Positions 44,473 through 55,739 of a DNA stretch of 64,000 nucleotides are shown piece by piece. The DNA lies in NCBI GenBank assembly GCA_013399895.1, contig VXBA01001184.1, forward strand, positions 429,750 through 493,749, in the 5' to 3' direction. The translations under genes were made by a program, and so were the position numbers. How positions within the stretch are numbered: position 1 is the stretch's first letter; every line of letters starts with the position of its first letter. Source of the DNA: Serilophus lunatus. Its lineage: Eukaryota > Chordata > Aves > Passeriformes > Eurylaimidae. The notes beneath the pieces were generated by a model. The model was not told the DNA's origin and made no database searches. It saw nothing but the letters and a program-made list of their open reading frames with translations.

Positions 44473-46641
44473 TAGCTTTGAATCTTGCAGACTTCTATGT
44501 AAGGACAGGTGTCTATGAAGGCATGCTAATGCCATACCTGTCTTATCAGTATAATACTTCTAATATTAATGGAAATAGTATTAGGGGTTTGTGATACCTT
44601 TCTAAGCTGAACATTTTTGCTAAAGAACTTTTCCATCTACAGAAGGCAGCTATAGAATGTCTTTCAAACTTATAACGGCAAGGTTTTTTTAATCCTTAAC
44701 TTTTTATGTGAGTTTTTGCCTGTTTTACAGTGATGAAAACAACATCAGACATCACTGAATTGTTTTCAGAAGTGTCATTGCATTTGGTATAACCTGGAAG
44801 AAAAAAAGTCAAAGTGAAACCAATAAAATTTCCTTTCAAAAAGATTTGTGTCAGGGAGGGGCAATATGAATGAAATTATGATTTTTGGTCAATAATAAAT
44901 GAAATTTCTTTGTCAAAGGGGACAACCAACAATACTCAATTTTCTTTGTCTAGCAATGTTCAGAAAACAAATGATAGACAGCGAAGCTTTGCAGATAAGT
45001 ATGTGTGATATTTACAGTGATTGGCTCACCTTATATTTCCTTTGATTAGTTTTAAGCTCATACTTACTATTGTTTTTTTAAGACTGTTACATCCCTCTAT
45101 CTTTGCTATCATTAAGACATATTAGACATAAAACATAAATCTATTGCTTGTCTTATTATGAGTTGGCCTCATAAAAGCAGATTTATATTTTTTATTTTTA
45201 TAAATAGTAAAAAAAATCAACCTTCTTATCTAAGAACTTTGTTTTAACACAGTGCCCCAGTTAAATGAGATCATAAGTGAGGACACTTCCTATAGTAAAA
45301 GATTAGTCATTATAAAAGGTATCCTCTTTTCTCTCCTTCTGGAAGATTGGCAAACTGGCAACGTTGGATTTAATACCCAAGATAGCATCAACTTGCAAAA
45401 TATATGAACAGGTTGTTAGAAATATTTTGTGTGCCTCCTTTCCACCTTTCACCGTCAGTACAGGAGGAAGCTACAAGCTCACAGATGCGTGTTTTTCTCT
45501 GCTGCTGTCATGGTTATTTTCAGATGCATTTTTAGATCATGCATTCCACAGGGAAGGTCCTTTCCTCGTCTAGCACAAAGCTGAACATTTTGCTGCTGTC
45601 CTTTTGATTTAGTGAGAAAAATCCCATGTCTGATGTACAACTTTGATTTCCTACTAATTATGATTGCAGTGTGCGAGCTCGTCACTCCTCCTCCAATCCA
45701 CCCTGCTGAGGTTCAAGGCTACCTTTGGAACATTCTCATCTTGTGATGTGTTAATACTGAAGAGAAGTCCTTGTTGTTGTTTACATAGTTACCCCAAACT
45801 TGCTAAATGCTTCTTGAATCTACAAAAAGGTGAGGTACTTTAAAACACGAACCATGGCTAAACAGAACACATATTTGTACTGACTGGGTAATGGGTTATT
45901 CTGTCACCTTTGTATGGAAAGTGAGTCGTCTGACTTTTTTGTCTTTCAAGTCCTGTCTTTTCCGTATTTCAAAAGGACAGTGTCATGGCAACTTTTAGTG
46001 CTACAAGGATCAATAGCAAATTTCCACTTATGTGTTAGTTTTGGAGAGGTGAACCATTACAGTTAGGTTTTCTACAGCTTTCTACAGTTATTGTCACTGA
46101 ACTGGAATCAGTCTCCAGTCAAGTCACAGAAACTTTTCCACTGGCAACAACATTCATCTGTACTGAACAGATATGATAACAAAGATCAGTAAAGTGTTTC
46201 TGCAAAATGGTTTGAGGTGCTTCAAACAAGATTTATTTTTTTAAAAAATGGTGTTAGAAATCTACCATTTTGCAAAATCTAAAATAAGTCTTTTCTTCCA
46301 GCAACTTCACCCAGAAGCTCTTGGCAGTTTCACTTTTGCACTTCAGGCCAAAACTAAAATTGACATTAGCTTAGAAATGGTCTGCCAAATAGTATTTGTC
46401 TCCACATCTTTCTTTTTCTGCATCCCCAGGGTTACTGTCAGTGAGCCAGGAAGGCTGTAGGTCAAACATAAAGCCAAAGCATTTGATTCACAAAATTTCT
46501 TTCCAGGACTGGGTACTAAAGAAGCAAGTACTTGTGATACTTATTCCCAATTTTCCACAATGTTCTACAGACAAATAAAAACTATTAAAAAGATCTATCC
46601 ATGAAGGTTCTTTCCATGTCTTCAAAACATTACAATAATGT

Positions 46642-46673
46642 AAAAAAAAACCAAACCAAACCAAAACAAAAAA
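46642..46673. repeat. A-rich (AAACC)n-like simple tract
   Basis: A9 then three ACCAA/CCAAA units and an A-run. Confidence 0.85.
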
Positions 46674-46688
46674 CCCTCTGGCACTCAC

Positions 46689-46731
46689 CTTAGTATGACA
46701 CATGAACCGATATGTATTGTTTAGCCGAGGA
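46689..46731 (-). other. Candidate exon by splice sites (minus strand)
   Basis: Minus strand: acceptor TAAACTTCCAG, donor AAG|GTGAGT (perfect consensus). The 43-bp segment is open in one frame only (PRLNNTYRFMCHTK), ending in phase 0. Too short to assign; strand partner exons are not evident. Confidence 0.15.
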
Positions 46732-47284
46732 CTGGAAGTTTAGCTTAAAATAAAATACTGGTTTGGGTGATTGATTCTTGTGTGTATTATATGCGTACTT
46801 CTATGCTTCAAAGTGTGAAGCAGCCACATTGCCATGCCTTAACGAGGGAAAATAAAAGCACTGAATTTTATTAAGCATTCATTTTCTCCAGTGTATCAGC
46901 TCCGAGTTATTTAGCACAGTCGCTTCTCATATTTTGACACGTTTGGGAAAATTCACAGCATCTAACTGGCTTTCAAACTCCCACTTCTACCTATGTGCTC
47001 ATTAACCTGTCATTAGTACACATGGGATTCAAAACAAATGAAAAAAGAAAACACATAACATAGGAATATTGACTGGCTCAAGAGATGCTAAAAGGTTTCC
47101 TGTGGAATACTGACTGTCTTTTTCTTCTTGGCTTTGTCTATTGTGTGTATTTGCAAAACAGAAAGTCTTTGAGTCTTTACCTTGGCTGCTGTAGACAGCA
47201 TGCTACTGAAGTATCATGGTTGACAACCTTTCCTCCTGTATTTTTGGAGAAAAAGTATTCTTTTCTCTGGATGCAGCAACCATA

Positions 47285-47508
47285 TCTCTGGTTGAATATT
47301 AGAGAGAAGTTCACCCAGAGAGTTGTTGGATGCTGGAACAGGTTGCCCAGGGAAGTGGTCACAGCACCAAACCTGACAGAGTTCAAGAAACATTTAAACA
47401 ATACTCTCAAGGCACATGCTGTGACTTCTGGGGTCCTGCATAGGGGCAGGAGTTGGACTCAATCCTGAGAGGTCCCTTCCATCTCAGTCTATGATTATGT
47501 GATTCTGG
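47285..47508 (+). mobile_element. CR1 LINE 3' end, different subfamily
   Basis: GATGCTGGAACAGGTTGCCC, AGGGAAGTGGTCACAGCACC, GAGTTCAAGAAACATTTAAA and GGCAGGAGTTGGACTC belong to the CR1 subfamily with the GTCACAGCACCAAGCCTGAC block. Ends ATGATTATGTGATTCTGG. Confidence 0.9.
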
Positions 47509-50042
47509 GAGTTATGCATTAAGGATGAGTTTGGATGCTAATCTGTCTGCAGATCTTAAACATGCTTATGATGCAACCAAGTTTCTGGATGCCTGTATTG
47601 GTCCAGACAGGCACAGAATGTTGCATATTCTCACAGTGCAGAATCAGACCGGAGACTCCAGAATCTTGGTTTTAATTTAAAATGTTAATATTTTATGTTC
47701 AGAATGGATTTTAATTTTTTTTAGCAATTCTGTTTCCCAGGCCTGTTGCGAACCACAAGGGGAATTTCTATGAAAGGCTTTTAAGTTTGTGCAAAAAAAG
47801 GTTTTAAGTGTGTGCAAAATGCTCTTTCAGAGCTAACACTATCAAACTTAGCCGGAAACACAGAAGCAACAGTCACAACATTTTCTTGTGGCCTGAATCT
47901 AATGCTGCTTTTGTTAATTGGTAAGAGCTCTCCCACAGAGCTGAAGCCTTGCTTTCAATTTTCCCTACAAGGCATTTCAGCTTCAACTCCCCATTGACAA
48001 GATACACTATTCAAAAAGACAGGGAGTTGAAGGTCTGCTTGTCCTGCTACTCAGTATCTTGTTACGCGCTGTTTGCACATTTCACATTAGTCTGTTATCA
48101 GATAAAACTATGATTTAGGGGTGGCTCATCTGCTTTTCAAAGGGCAGTGATTTGATCAGCAATCTGTAGTATTAGGTACCCTTTTACGTGACTCCTGAAT
48201 TGATGTATGTTTCATTAACTCTCCTGCATGATTCTAGATGAAATTGCAGTTGGTTACTAGCAAAAGAGAAGCTATCAAGAGGGTCTTTAACATGTTAACT
48301 GGTGCATTTCCTGAAGTGAGTGATAGGAATTTGTTCATTGTAAAATTAAGGAGATTGTTAAATTTGCTGTATTTCTGTTGGGCTTTTCATTCTTATGACA
48401 CTATTACGTAGATGATGGACAGCATCATCACTGTAACTGAAGTAACCAGATATCATGTTGGTGCATCAGTCTTGTCTGGAATGTTTTATTGCCAGAAGTG
48501 ACTAATCTGCAGCCACAAGTGTGGCATGTATGTTAAAGTCCCACTGAAATTCATGCTTCAAAGCTCAACAGACTATTAAACAGGATAGTCAGTGCTTCTT
48601 GCTATGTAGCTACAGCAAGTTTCTTGGGAAGAGAAGTATCCAATGACTTTCTGGATATAAGCAGTTTTCTTGTAATTTGATGAAAGAAGGAGATACCCTG
48701 AATTGCTCTTTGAAGACAAAAGCATCTCTTCATTGGTTGCACAGAGATCACATATGCTCAGCTTGGCATCGCCAAGAGAGTCTGCCAAGACAATATGTTA
48801 CCCTGTTAGGTATTGTTGTTCCTAAATTGAATGACCAGAATTAGCAGAGAACAGAGAGGACAGCTGCTCAAAAGAGGTCTTCTACAGTGTTCTGGGAGAA
48901 AAAATTGGATTACTTCTTGGTAACATGTTCAGTCCTTAGGGAGGAAAAACTAAGTATCAGGATCTTTCATTAAGTCTGTTACTCAGCATTTTTTAGGACC
49001 ACTGGTGGGTCCTCTTAGCAAGTTGAATTGCCATAGTTCAGTAATCAAGTGCTCTAAAAGCAGGAAATACAACATTCTGGTTAATTTGGACATTGTATAT
49101 TTCTAATGAAATATCACATATTTCATAGTTCTGTAATTAATATATAGACACTATGTCTACTTCAGTAAAAAAAAAACCACAGAAAATACCTTCTTGAGAC
49201 ACTATAACAAAAAAAAGAGCAAATTATTGTCTAAAATAAACTTTTAAATCTTGTGTTTGATATAGGAGGCACAAAGTCCAATCAGCCTCTAGAAGTTACT
49301 AAATTTCCTTGGTCCAAATAGCTTACAGAAAGGTTACTGACATACATGAAATTAGTTGATATTTTACATTTGTATGAAAACAGTTGGGCAAGAATAATGA
49401 TACATCAATTGTCACTATCACCAATAATAAGACATTGTTTATATTTAAATAAAAATAAATAATACAGCTATGTACTCAGTATTAAATTAGACAACTAGCA
49501 ATTTAGCCTCAGTAATTGGAATGATGCTTAAGCTGAAAAACAGGTATCTTTGATTATAAACCAAAGTAAATTTTTTTTTTCAAGTTAATTAGGCATTTTA
49601 TCTAAATCTTAAAAATTTTATTACTGAAGATGTACTCTTAATGCTTAAAGTGCAGCTAAGAAACAATTATGATCCTTTCTTAGATTTTTGGGTTTAGCCA
49701 GCAGCTATTCTGCTACTTCCATGAGCCACGATACATGGATTAGAGGAGACAAGTTCACTTGTTTTCTTTCAAAAGTTAATCATCATTTCAAATATCTTTT
49801 ACAGCATGCATTTTAGTTTCTACTTTAATGAAGCTGTTGGAATTAGTGAACATTTCTCTCACAACTCTTCTCAGCAGTGGATCTTAAAGATGTAGTCACC
49901 AAGGTACCAAGGTATACAGCTGTATTTTTACACCTTAAGAAATCCAACATGCATCTCAGTTACAAGATAAAAGACAAAAAACATGAAGATAAAATATTTG
50001 ATATTTATTGTGTTTTAAAAAATGTTTTCAGATGTCGTAATT
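47509..50042. other. Unique AT-rich DNA
   Basis: Holds the candidate exon at 47831-47920. 48090-48540 is non-repetitive with balanced composition. No gene firmly recognised. Confidence 0.35.
47831..47920 (+). other. Candidate exon by splice sites
   Basis: GCTCTTTCAG precedes and ATTG|GTAAGA follows. The 90-bp segment is open in two frames (one containing KLSRKHRSN, the other NTEATVTTFSCGLNL). The pyrimidine tract is short. No family recognised. Confidence 0.15.
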
Positions 50043-50150
50043 TCATGGAATCTTAGAACAATTTGATTTGGAAGGGACTTTAAAGGTCATCTATTTCCAA
50101 GACCCCTGCAGTGGAGAGGTACGTCATTCACTAGATCAGGTTGCTAGAGC
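50043..50150 (-). mobile_element. CR1 LINE 3' end
   Basis: TGGAATCTTAGAACAATTTG then GGAAGGGACTTTAAAGGTCA, ending CTAGATCAGGTTGCTAGAGC, is the complement of about 105 bp of CR1 3' end. Confidence 0.85.
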
Positions 50151-51959
50151 AGTATCTCTGGATTTTGAAGTCATAGTGCAAGCAGAAAACAGGATTTTTT
50201 TTCCTTCTTTTCTTTCACCTCCTTTCAGGAGTGAAGAAAAGACTGGTGAAATTCCAGAATGTGCATATCAACATAGAAATATGGAGGTAAGACTACCATT
50301 ATTTGTGAGAACATATTTGCAATTTTCAGTTCAATTTCATGAGGTTTATGGAACTATGAAGAACCAGTGTGTTATTCAAAATTAGACACAATTTCAGTTT
50401 CATATGGTTTAACTGGAAGTGTAGAATAGCAATGTATAGAAAAATATGTTTAAAAAGATGTGTTGTTTCAGCCAGATGATCAAAATGCAGACTGTCACAT
50501 ATTGCCAGTGGCCAAATTACTGTGGCATACAAGATGGTTGAAGTCATCCATTGCTTATGCTGACTTTTGGACGTGAAATAAGAAAAGACGATTATTAGCA
50601 AATATCCAAATAGCTGAGAGATGCAAACTGGACAGCTTGTCATATTGACGAAGCCTAATGAGTTTATACTTGAATTGGATAAGGGTTATAATGAGAGGAG
50701 AATGCAGAGTGCATAGAGCTATGCAATAACATGGTAGCTGCTATGATAACACATGGCCTTACACCACATATTGTCCATCTTCCACTTTGCAGAACGTCTG
50801 CTGACAAAGCAGAGTTCCCTTAAGAAAACCAGCCTTTACTCATTGTCTAACGTATTAGAGCTTGGAGTAGAAACAGTTACAAATCATAATCTTTTTATCA
50901 GAGACACAGTTTTACTATTTCAAAGCATATCTATATAAATGGGTTAAGGCAATTGAGTAAATTAAGGTATCTCAGATGAGCTGCAGTACCTGACTGGCTG
51001 AGCATTTACCTCACTACAAATGCAATATCAGACACTACCTTGAATCAGCCTGCAAGTAGTAACTGCAGGAAGGTTAAAGGGTACTCCTGTAGGCTGCATG
51101 TGCATGCAATTATTTTTCCATATTGTCAGTGTTGCCATATATCATAAAGTTATCAAGTCTTTATTATTTTCCCAATAATTTTTCATTTTCTAGTTACTTG
51201 TTGCTTGCATAAGGCTCTATCTACTATGTTCTGCTGCATAAGGGGAACAAGCAGAATTTAGCTGCAATATTTTAAGATAACCTATTTTAAAGAATGAGGG
51301 AATGTTAAAGCTCTAGATATGAAAATGTTTCTCATCTAGTTAAAACTGCTTATATATCTGGTAACTTTTGAGGAGAAAGACAAGCAAAAAGATCATCTTT
51401 TAGGCTTGAAATTTGAAAAAAATCCTTAATGAAAAAATATCTTAGTCACATAACGCTTCATCGTATGTAGATACTGTAATTTCATAGAAAGACTGGGGTT
51501 ACATTCCCAGAAAGTAACTGAATAGAAAAGCTTACCTTTCTACCTAAAAAGGGGAATTAAGCACCCTTGGGCTTTCTGTCTTTTAGAGGACTTTAATGAA
51601 AGTTAACACTTCCTTTTTCTTGAGTGGAATCAACTTTCCCAACTCTTCTATCTGCATGCAAAATTCTTCATTCTCTGTATTCTTTTCACAGACTTTCCAG
51701 AATATATATTTAAGACATAAGTGACTGTAGCAGAGGTTATGGAATAACTGTCAAAGTGAAGAGCAGCATCAACCTGATAGGAGCATGGAGTGTTTAGAGT
51801 TTCCAAAGAAACCTGGAGATGAAGTAGCTGAATTACTAACACTGATACCTAAACTTTAATTTGAAACTGCTTTGATGAAGATTGAGGGATGACAATCATA
51901 GCATCAGTTAAAAAAAAAAAATAATCTGGAGGATATTTGAAGATGTGCTGGCTTCTAAA
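50151..51959. other. Unique AT-rich DNA
   Basis: Contains the candidate exon at 50229-50286. A minus segment at 51010-51062 has good splice sites (acceptor CCTTCCTGCAG, donor GAG|GTAAAT) but is closed in all frames. Confidence 0.35.
50229..50286 (+). other. Candidate exon, strong splice sites
   Basis: An unbroken pyrimidine tract of more than 20 bases ending CCTTTCAG|G precedes it and GAG|GTAAGA follows: both sites are near consensus. The 58-bp segment is open in two frames; the one in the longer upstream frame reads SEEKTGEIPECAYQHRNME and ends in phase 0. It lies 80 bp after a CR1 tail, so an exonised or chance segment is possible. No protein family recognised. Confidence 0.25.
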
Positions 51960-52221
51960 CATAGTGTCTACCGTGGGAAAATTAGGAGAAAGTATTACTA
52001 AGAATGGAATTGGTGTACATGTAGATAAATGTATTTTACCTTGGAAAAGTCAGCATGGCTTTTACAAATGGAATTATTACCTTGAAAATTTATTGGAGAT
52101 TTTTGACAGGGTCAGCAGGGATATGGATGAAGCTGATCTGACTGATATAATCTATTTGGATTTAGATATTAAGCAGTCATGCATAAGAGATAAAAACGTT
52201 ATAGTTTGGGTAAATAATTAG
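51937..52221 (+). pseudogene. CR1 reverse transcriptase fragment (open 94 codons)
   Basis: The longest surviving frame of the old CR1, covering the region just before and including the first conserved aspartate motif of the RT palm (LDLD instead of LDFSKAFD). The altered motif and the missing remainder rule out activity. Confidence 0.7.
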
Positions 52222-53330
52222 TTATAAAAGAGGCAACACAGAGCGGAGTAAATATTCAATTCGTCCAGTGAAGTGAGGTCAGCAGTAGAATTCCACAGGG
52301 ATATGTTCAGGGGATTGTTCTGCCTAATATGGTTATCAGTGACCTGCATAACAGGAGAAGCAGTGATGTAAGAAAGTTGGGTGATGATACTAAATTTTTC
52401 AGGGTAGCAGGAGGTCTGACTGGAAAGAAATGCAAAAGGTTTTTATGAGAGAAGTAAAAGAGCAAAAAAACCAGAGCAGATGAAATTCAGCATAGTTAAA
52501 GGTTAAAGGATAGGAATAAGAAAATACAATCCTACTTTCATAGACAAAGAAAATGCAGTGAGATAACTGTTGCCAGTCAGGAACAACTTTTTATTGCTGA
52601 GAAAGAGATTTACACTGAAATGTCAGCTGGTGCTCAGTAGCCATCATAAAGGAAATGTTAAGAATTATAAAGAAAGTAATAGAAAGCACGACAGAGGTCA
52701 CTGTTCCACCCTATAAAGTCATGGGTTCAGACATATCCTAGAATATTTTATGTCCCAAACCTCTCACCTCAAAAGCATGAAGTACAACCAAAAAAAGTGC
52801 AGGGAAAGGTGGCAAGAATGATCAACTGTCTGTAACAGCTTTCATACAGGGAACCCTTGTGTAATCTAGGAGTCTTCTCTGGAAAAGAATTGACATGGGG
52901 GAAGGAGGTGAAAGAAATTTTAAAAATCTTGACTGATATGAAGACAGAGGGTGGAGGTTAAACTGTTCACAGTCTCTTCTAGTTGAAGAAAGAGACAGTC
53001 AAACGAAACTTACAGAACCCACCTTTTTTTTTTTTTTCACGACAAGTGAGAATTGATAGTTGATTATACGAGACAGGAGACAGGAGTAAGTTCTTGCTGA
53101 AGACTACTTTGCATACTGAAAGTCTTCGTGGATTTAAGAGGAGACTGGGCAAGTTTAAGCACAAGAAATCTATCAAGCTTTACCAAACACAAAATCCTCT
53201 CATACAACTCAGCAAATCTCTGAAATGGAAATAGCTGGAAGAAAGGAGAATGATAAGGAGAGATATAGATTTCTATTCTTCTAGTTTGTATCATGTCCTC
53301 CAGACTTGTGCCCATTCTTAGAATCAGTTT
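51960..53330 (+). mobile_element. Old CR1-type LINE with reverse transcriptase remnant
   Basis: In order along the plus strand: KSQHGFYK (near 52046) and NLLEIFDRV, IIYLDLDIKQ (near 52150; family form VYLDFSKAF), PQGYVQGIVLPNMVISDL (52293-52346; family form PQGSVLGPVLFNIFINDL), and GDDTKF (52380-52397; family form ADDTK, the catalytic box). The C-terminal and 3' UTR parts can be followed loosely to about 53330, interrupted by T14 at 53024. Frameshifts separate the blocks. An ancient, inactive copy. Confidence 0.8.
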
Positions 53331-55679
53331 ACTGGAGTGGATCCCAGTTGGTCTGACCTAATACAGATATTCTTACATACATATATTCCAACCAAGTTTC
53401 TTTATCAGCATGCCAATTGTCACATTCCTAAGCTGAATTCCAATGCATATCAAAATGCAAGCAGTGTGGTGGATGTACAAACTGGGACTTACCATGAACT
53501 AAAGAATAAACTTACATGATAACATGTACATATATCCAGTGTCATGCTCATTGAAACTAGGTCAAGTGCATACAGATAGATACACCATGTTTATACTTTA
53601 TCCTACACTTCTGTTCTCCTATTTATAAAAATTTGCTATAGGCTTCAAAAAGTACAAACATGCAGTTGGAGAAAGCCTGCAGATGGAGTGAGGATGATCA
53701 GTGGTATGCAGCAAGGGTAAAACTATGTAGACACATATATAAAGAATGATCCATCTGCCTGTTTGGCTCCTAGTAAACCCTGAGCACTTGTGACTGTTAT
53801 GTAGGCAGCTATTATGAACTGTGATGATGACAACTACACATGTTATTTGGAGATCATGAGTGTGAAACTTCATTGCAACTATGTTCTTTGGGTTTTGCAT
53901 ATTTAGACTCCTTTTTCTCATCATTATAGTCCACCAAATGAAAATAAAAGATTTTGAATATACATGGCCTATAACACCTTAATAAATGTCCAAATATCTT
54001 AAAACATAAAAAAAAAGCAAACCTGATTGTTTGATTTGGTTCGCCTTTGTCCAATATATGACAGTTTATACTTTTGACAGACTGACATGCATGGAACCTT
54101 CTATCAATGACCTGCTTAAACTAAATTTCTTTATCTTATCTAAATGTTTTTCTGCAAAATATGCCTCATTCACACTATTGCTATTAATCCCTTACATCTA
54201 TTTATCAGAGATTTTTATTAATCTCTGATATTGTCCTACTGTCTTTCCTAGAAAGTTCTCATGTGTCTATGTACCTTACACGTATAAGGTAACTTGTGAT
54301 AAGAGCTGCAATGTGGCCTTAAACAAAAAAAATATTGCAAAATTAATTATTAAAGAAGCCTGTGGTAGTGCTGAAGTTAAAGAATGGGGTTTAAAACTGA
54401 GGTAATAGGGGATCTATTGCTGGCCATGTTCCTGACATCAGAGTTATGAAATTTATTCTAGTATCTAAGCAAAAGCAGCGTAAGAAATTTTAGCTGATGC
54501 TTTTTCTTCTAAAGTAAATTGAAAATCTTCAGTGGAAGGACATGCTCAAACGAATTTATTGAGGAATGATGTATATTTTCCCAACATAATTCACCCATAC
54601 ATTTTCATTAGAAAGACTGAAAATTGAAGGACAGTAGAGATGGTAATTTGCAGCTAAGATTTTGGAATATCATCACTGTCTTATTTTTGTTTATAGAGAT
54701 AGCTTCTGCCATTAAATTAACTGGGGACAAAGATAAGCACTTAGAGCAAATGTTTTCAGTCTAACTAGTGATGCAAGGGAGATGTAGAAGCAACAAGGAG
54801 AAGGGATGCTGTAAAAAAGAAAGTACCACTTTCACTACAGTGATTTATAAAAGCTGGATCTGGCTATCTACTTAAGACTTTCCCTGAAGAGTGCTCAGAG
54901 ATTGTCTCCAGTTGAAAAGTCATGCAGCTGATGTTTTCAATAGCTAGAGCTCACCAAGGGTGATTGAGATGTTGTCGGTTCTAACTGATTTTGAAAAATA
55001 GCCAGTGGATCAAACACTAAATGTAAAGTAAGAAGATTCCACTTCAGTTACCTGTACAGCAAGAAGTTAGATGGTCAGGTGTCTGAGTATCTATGATATT
55101 TTGTGACACTGTGATAATTTTGTGGGTTTTTTTCCCAGCAAAAATATAGTATTTCCCAAGGAAAGTTTAATGATTAAGATACAGGGGGAAAATGCAAACA
55201 AAAACAACTACAGAAAAAGAGGAAAAATGTCATGTTCTTTAATATCTATAGTATTCAGTATTTTCTCCTCAGTGAGATCATTTGTAATGTCCATACTGCA
55301 TTACAACTGTTACAAACATGGGATAAAAACATTTATAGAGCACAACACACACACATATATTAGAATTATTTGATTAGATCATCATCCAAAACTTCCTTGT
55401 GTCACTGGAAAAAGTACAACACATATATTTCTATGTTTGTATGCACACATATATTTGTTTTCTAACTCACAACTGGAAGGTGTTGGTGGAGAAGGAAAAC
55501 TAAGAAAGGCTAAGAAACAAATAGAAAAAGGATGGTTCAATGGCTCTTGATTAAATACTTCTGGACAACTCTCCACTGGAAATCAAAAACTACAAATCAG
55601 TGGTACATGCTTTGTTCATCTCCTCATCAATGGGCCAAGCATGAAAATAGGAATTAATTTAATGAAACAAACTGCTTAC
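53331..55679. other. AT-rich unique DNA
   Basis: No repeat or gene recognised; a short (AC)n at 55344-55355. Confidence 0.4.
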
Positions 55680-55739
55680 CCTGTGAGCTGATTACCTGAT
55701 ATGCACACAGAATGCTTATTCTTATGTAAACATGAAGAA
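55680..55739 (-). other. Candidate exon by splice sites (minus strand)
   Basis: Minus strand: acceptor TTTGTTGTTTTCATATTCAG, donor AGG|GTAAGC. The 60-bp segment is open in two frames. Quality is equal to the best plus-strand candidates, which is why those cannot be trusted on splice sites alone. Confidence 0.15.

Larger units (their letters stand above)
44473..47284. other. Unique AT-rich DNA
   Basis: Contains a weak plus candidate exon (45789-45829: acceptor TTGTTTACATAG, donor AAG|GTGAGG), a simple (AAACC)n-like tract at 46642-46673, and non-repetitive blocks at 45480-45680 and 46860-47040 that could be conserved. No gene recognised. Confidence 0.35.
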
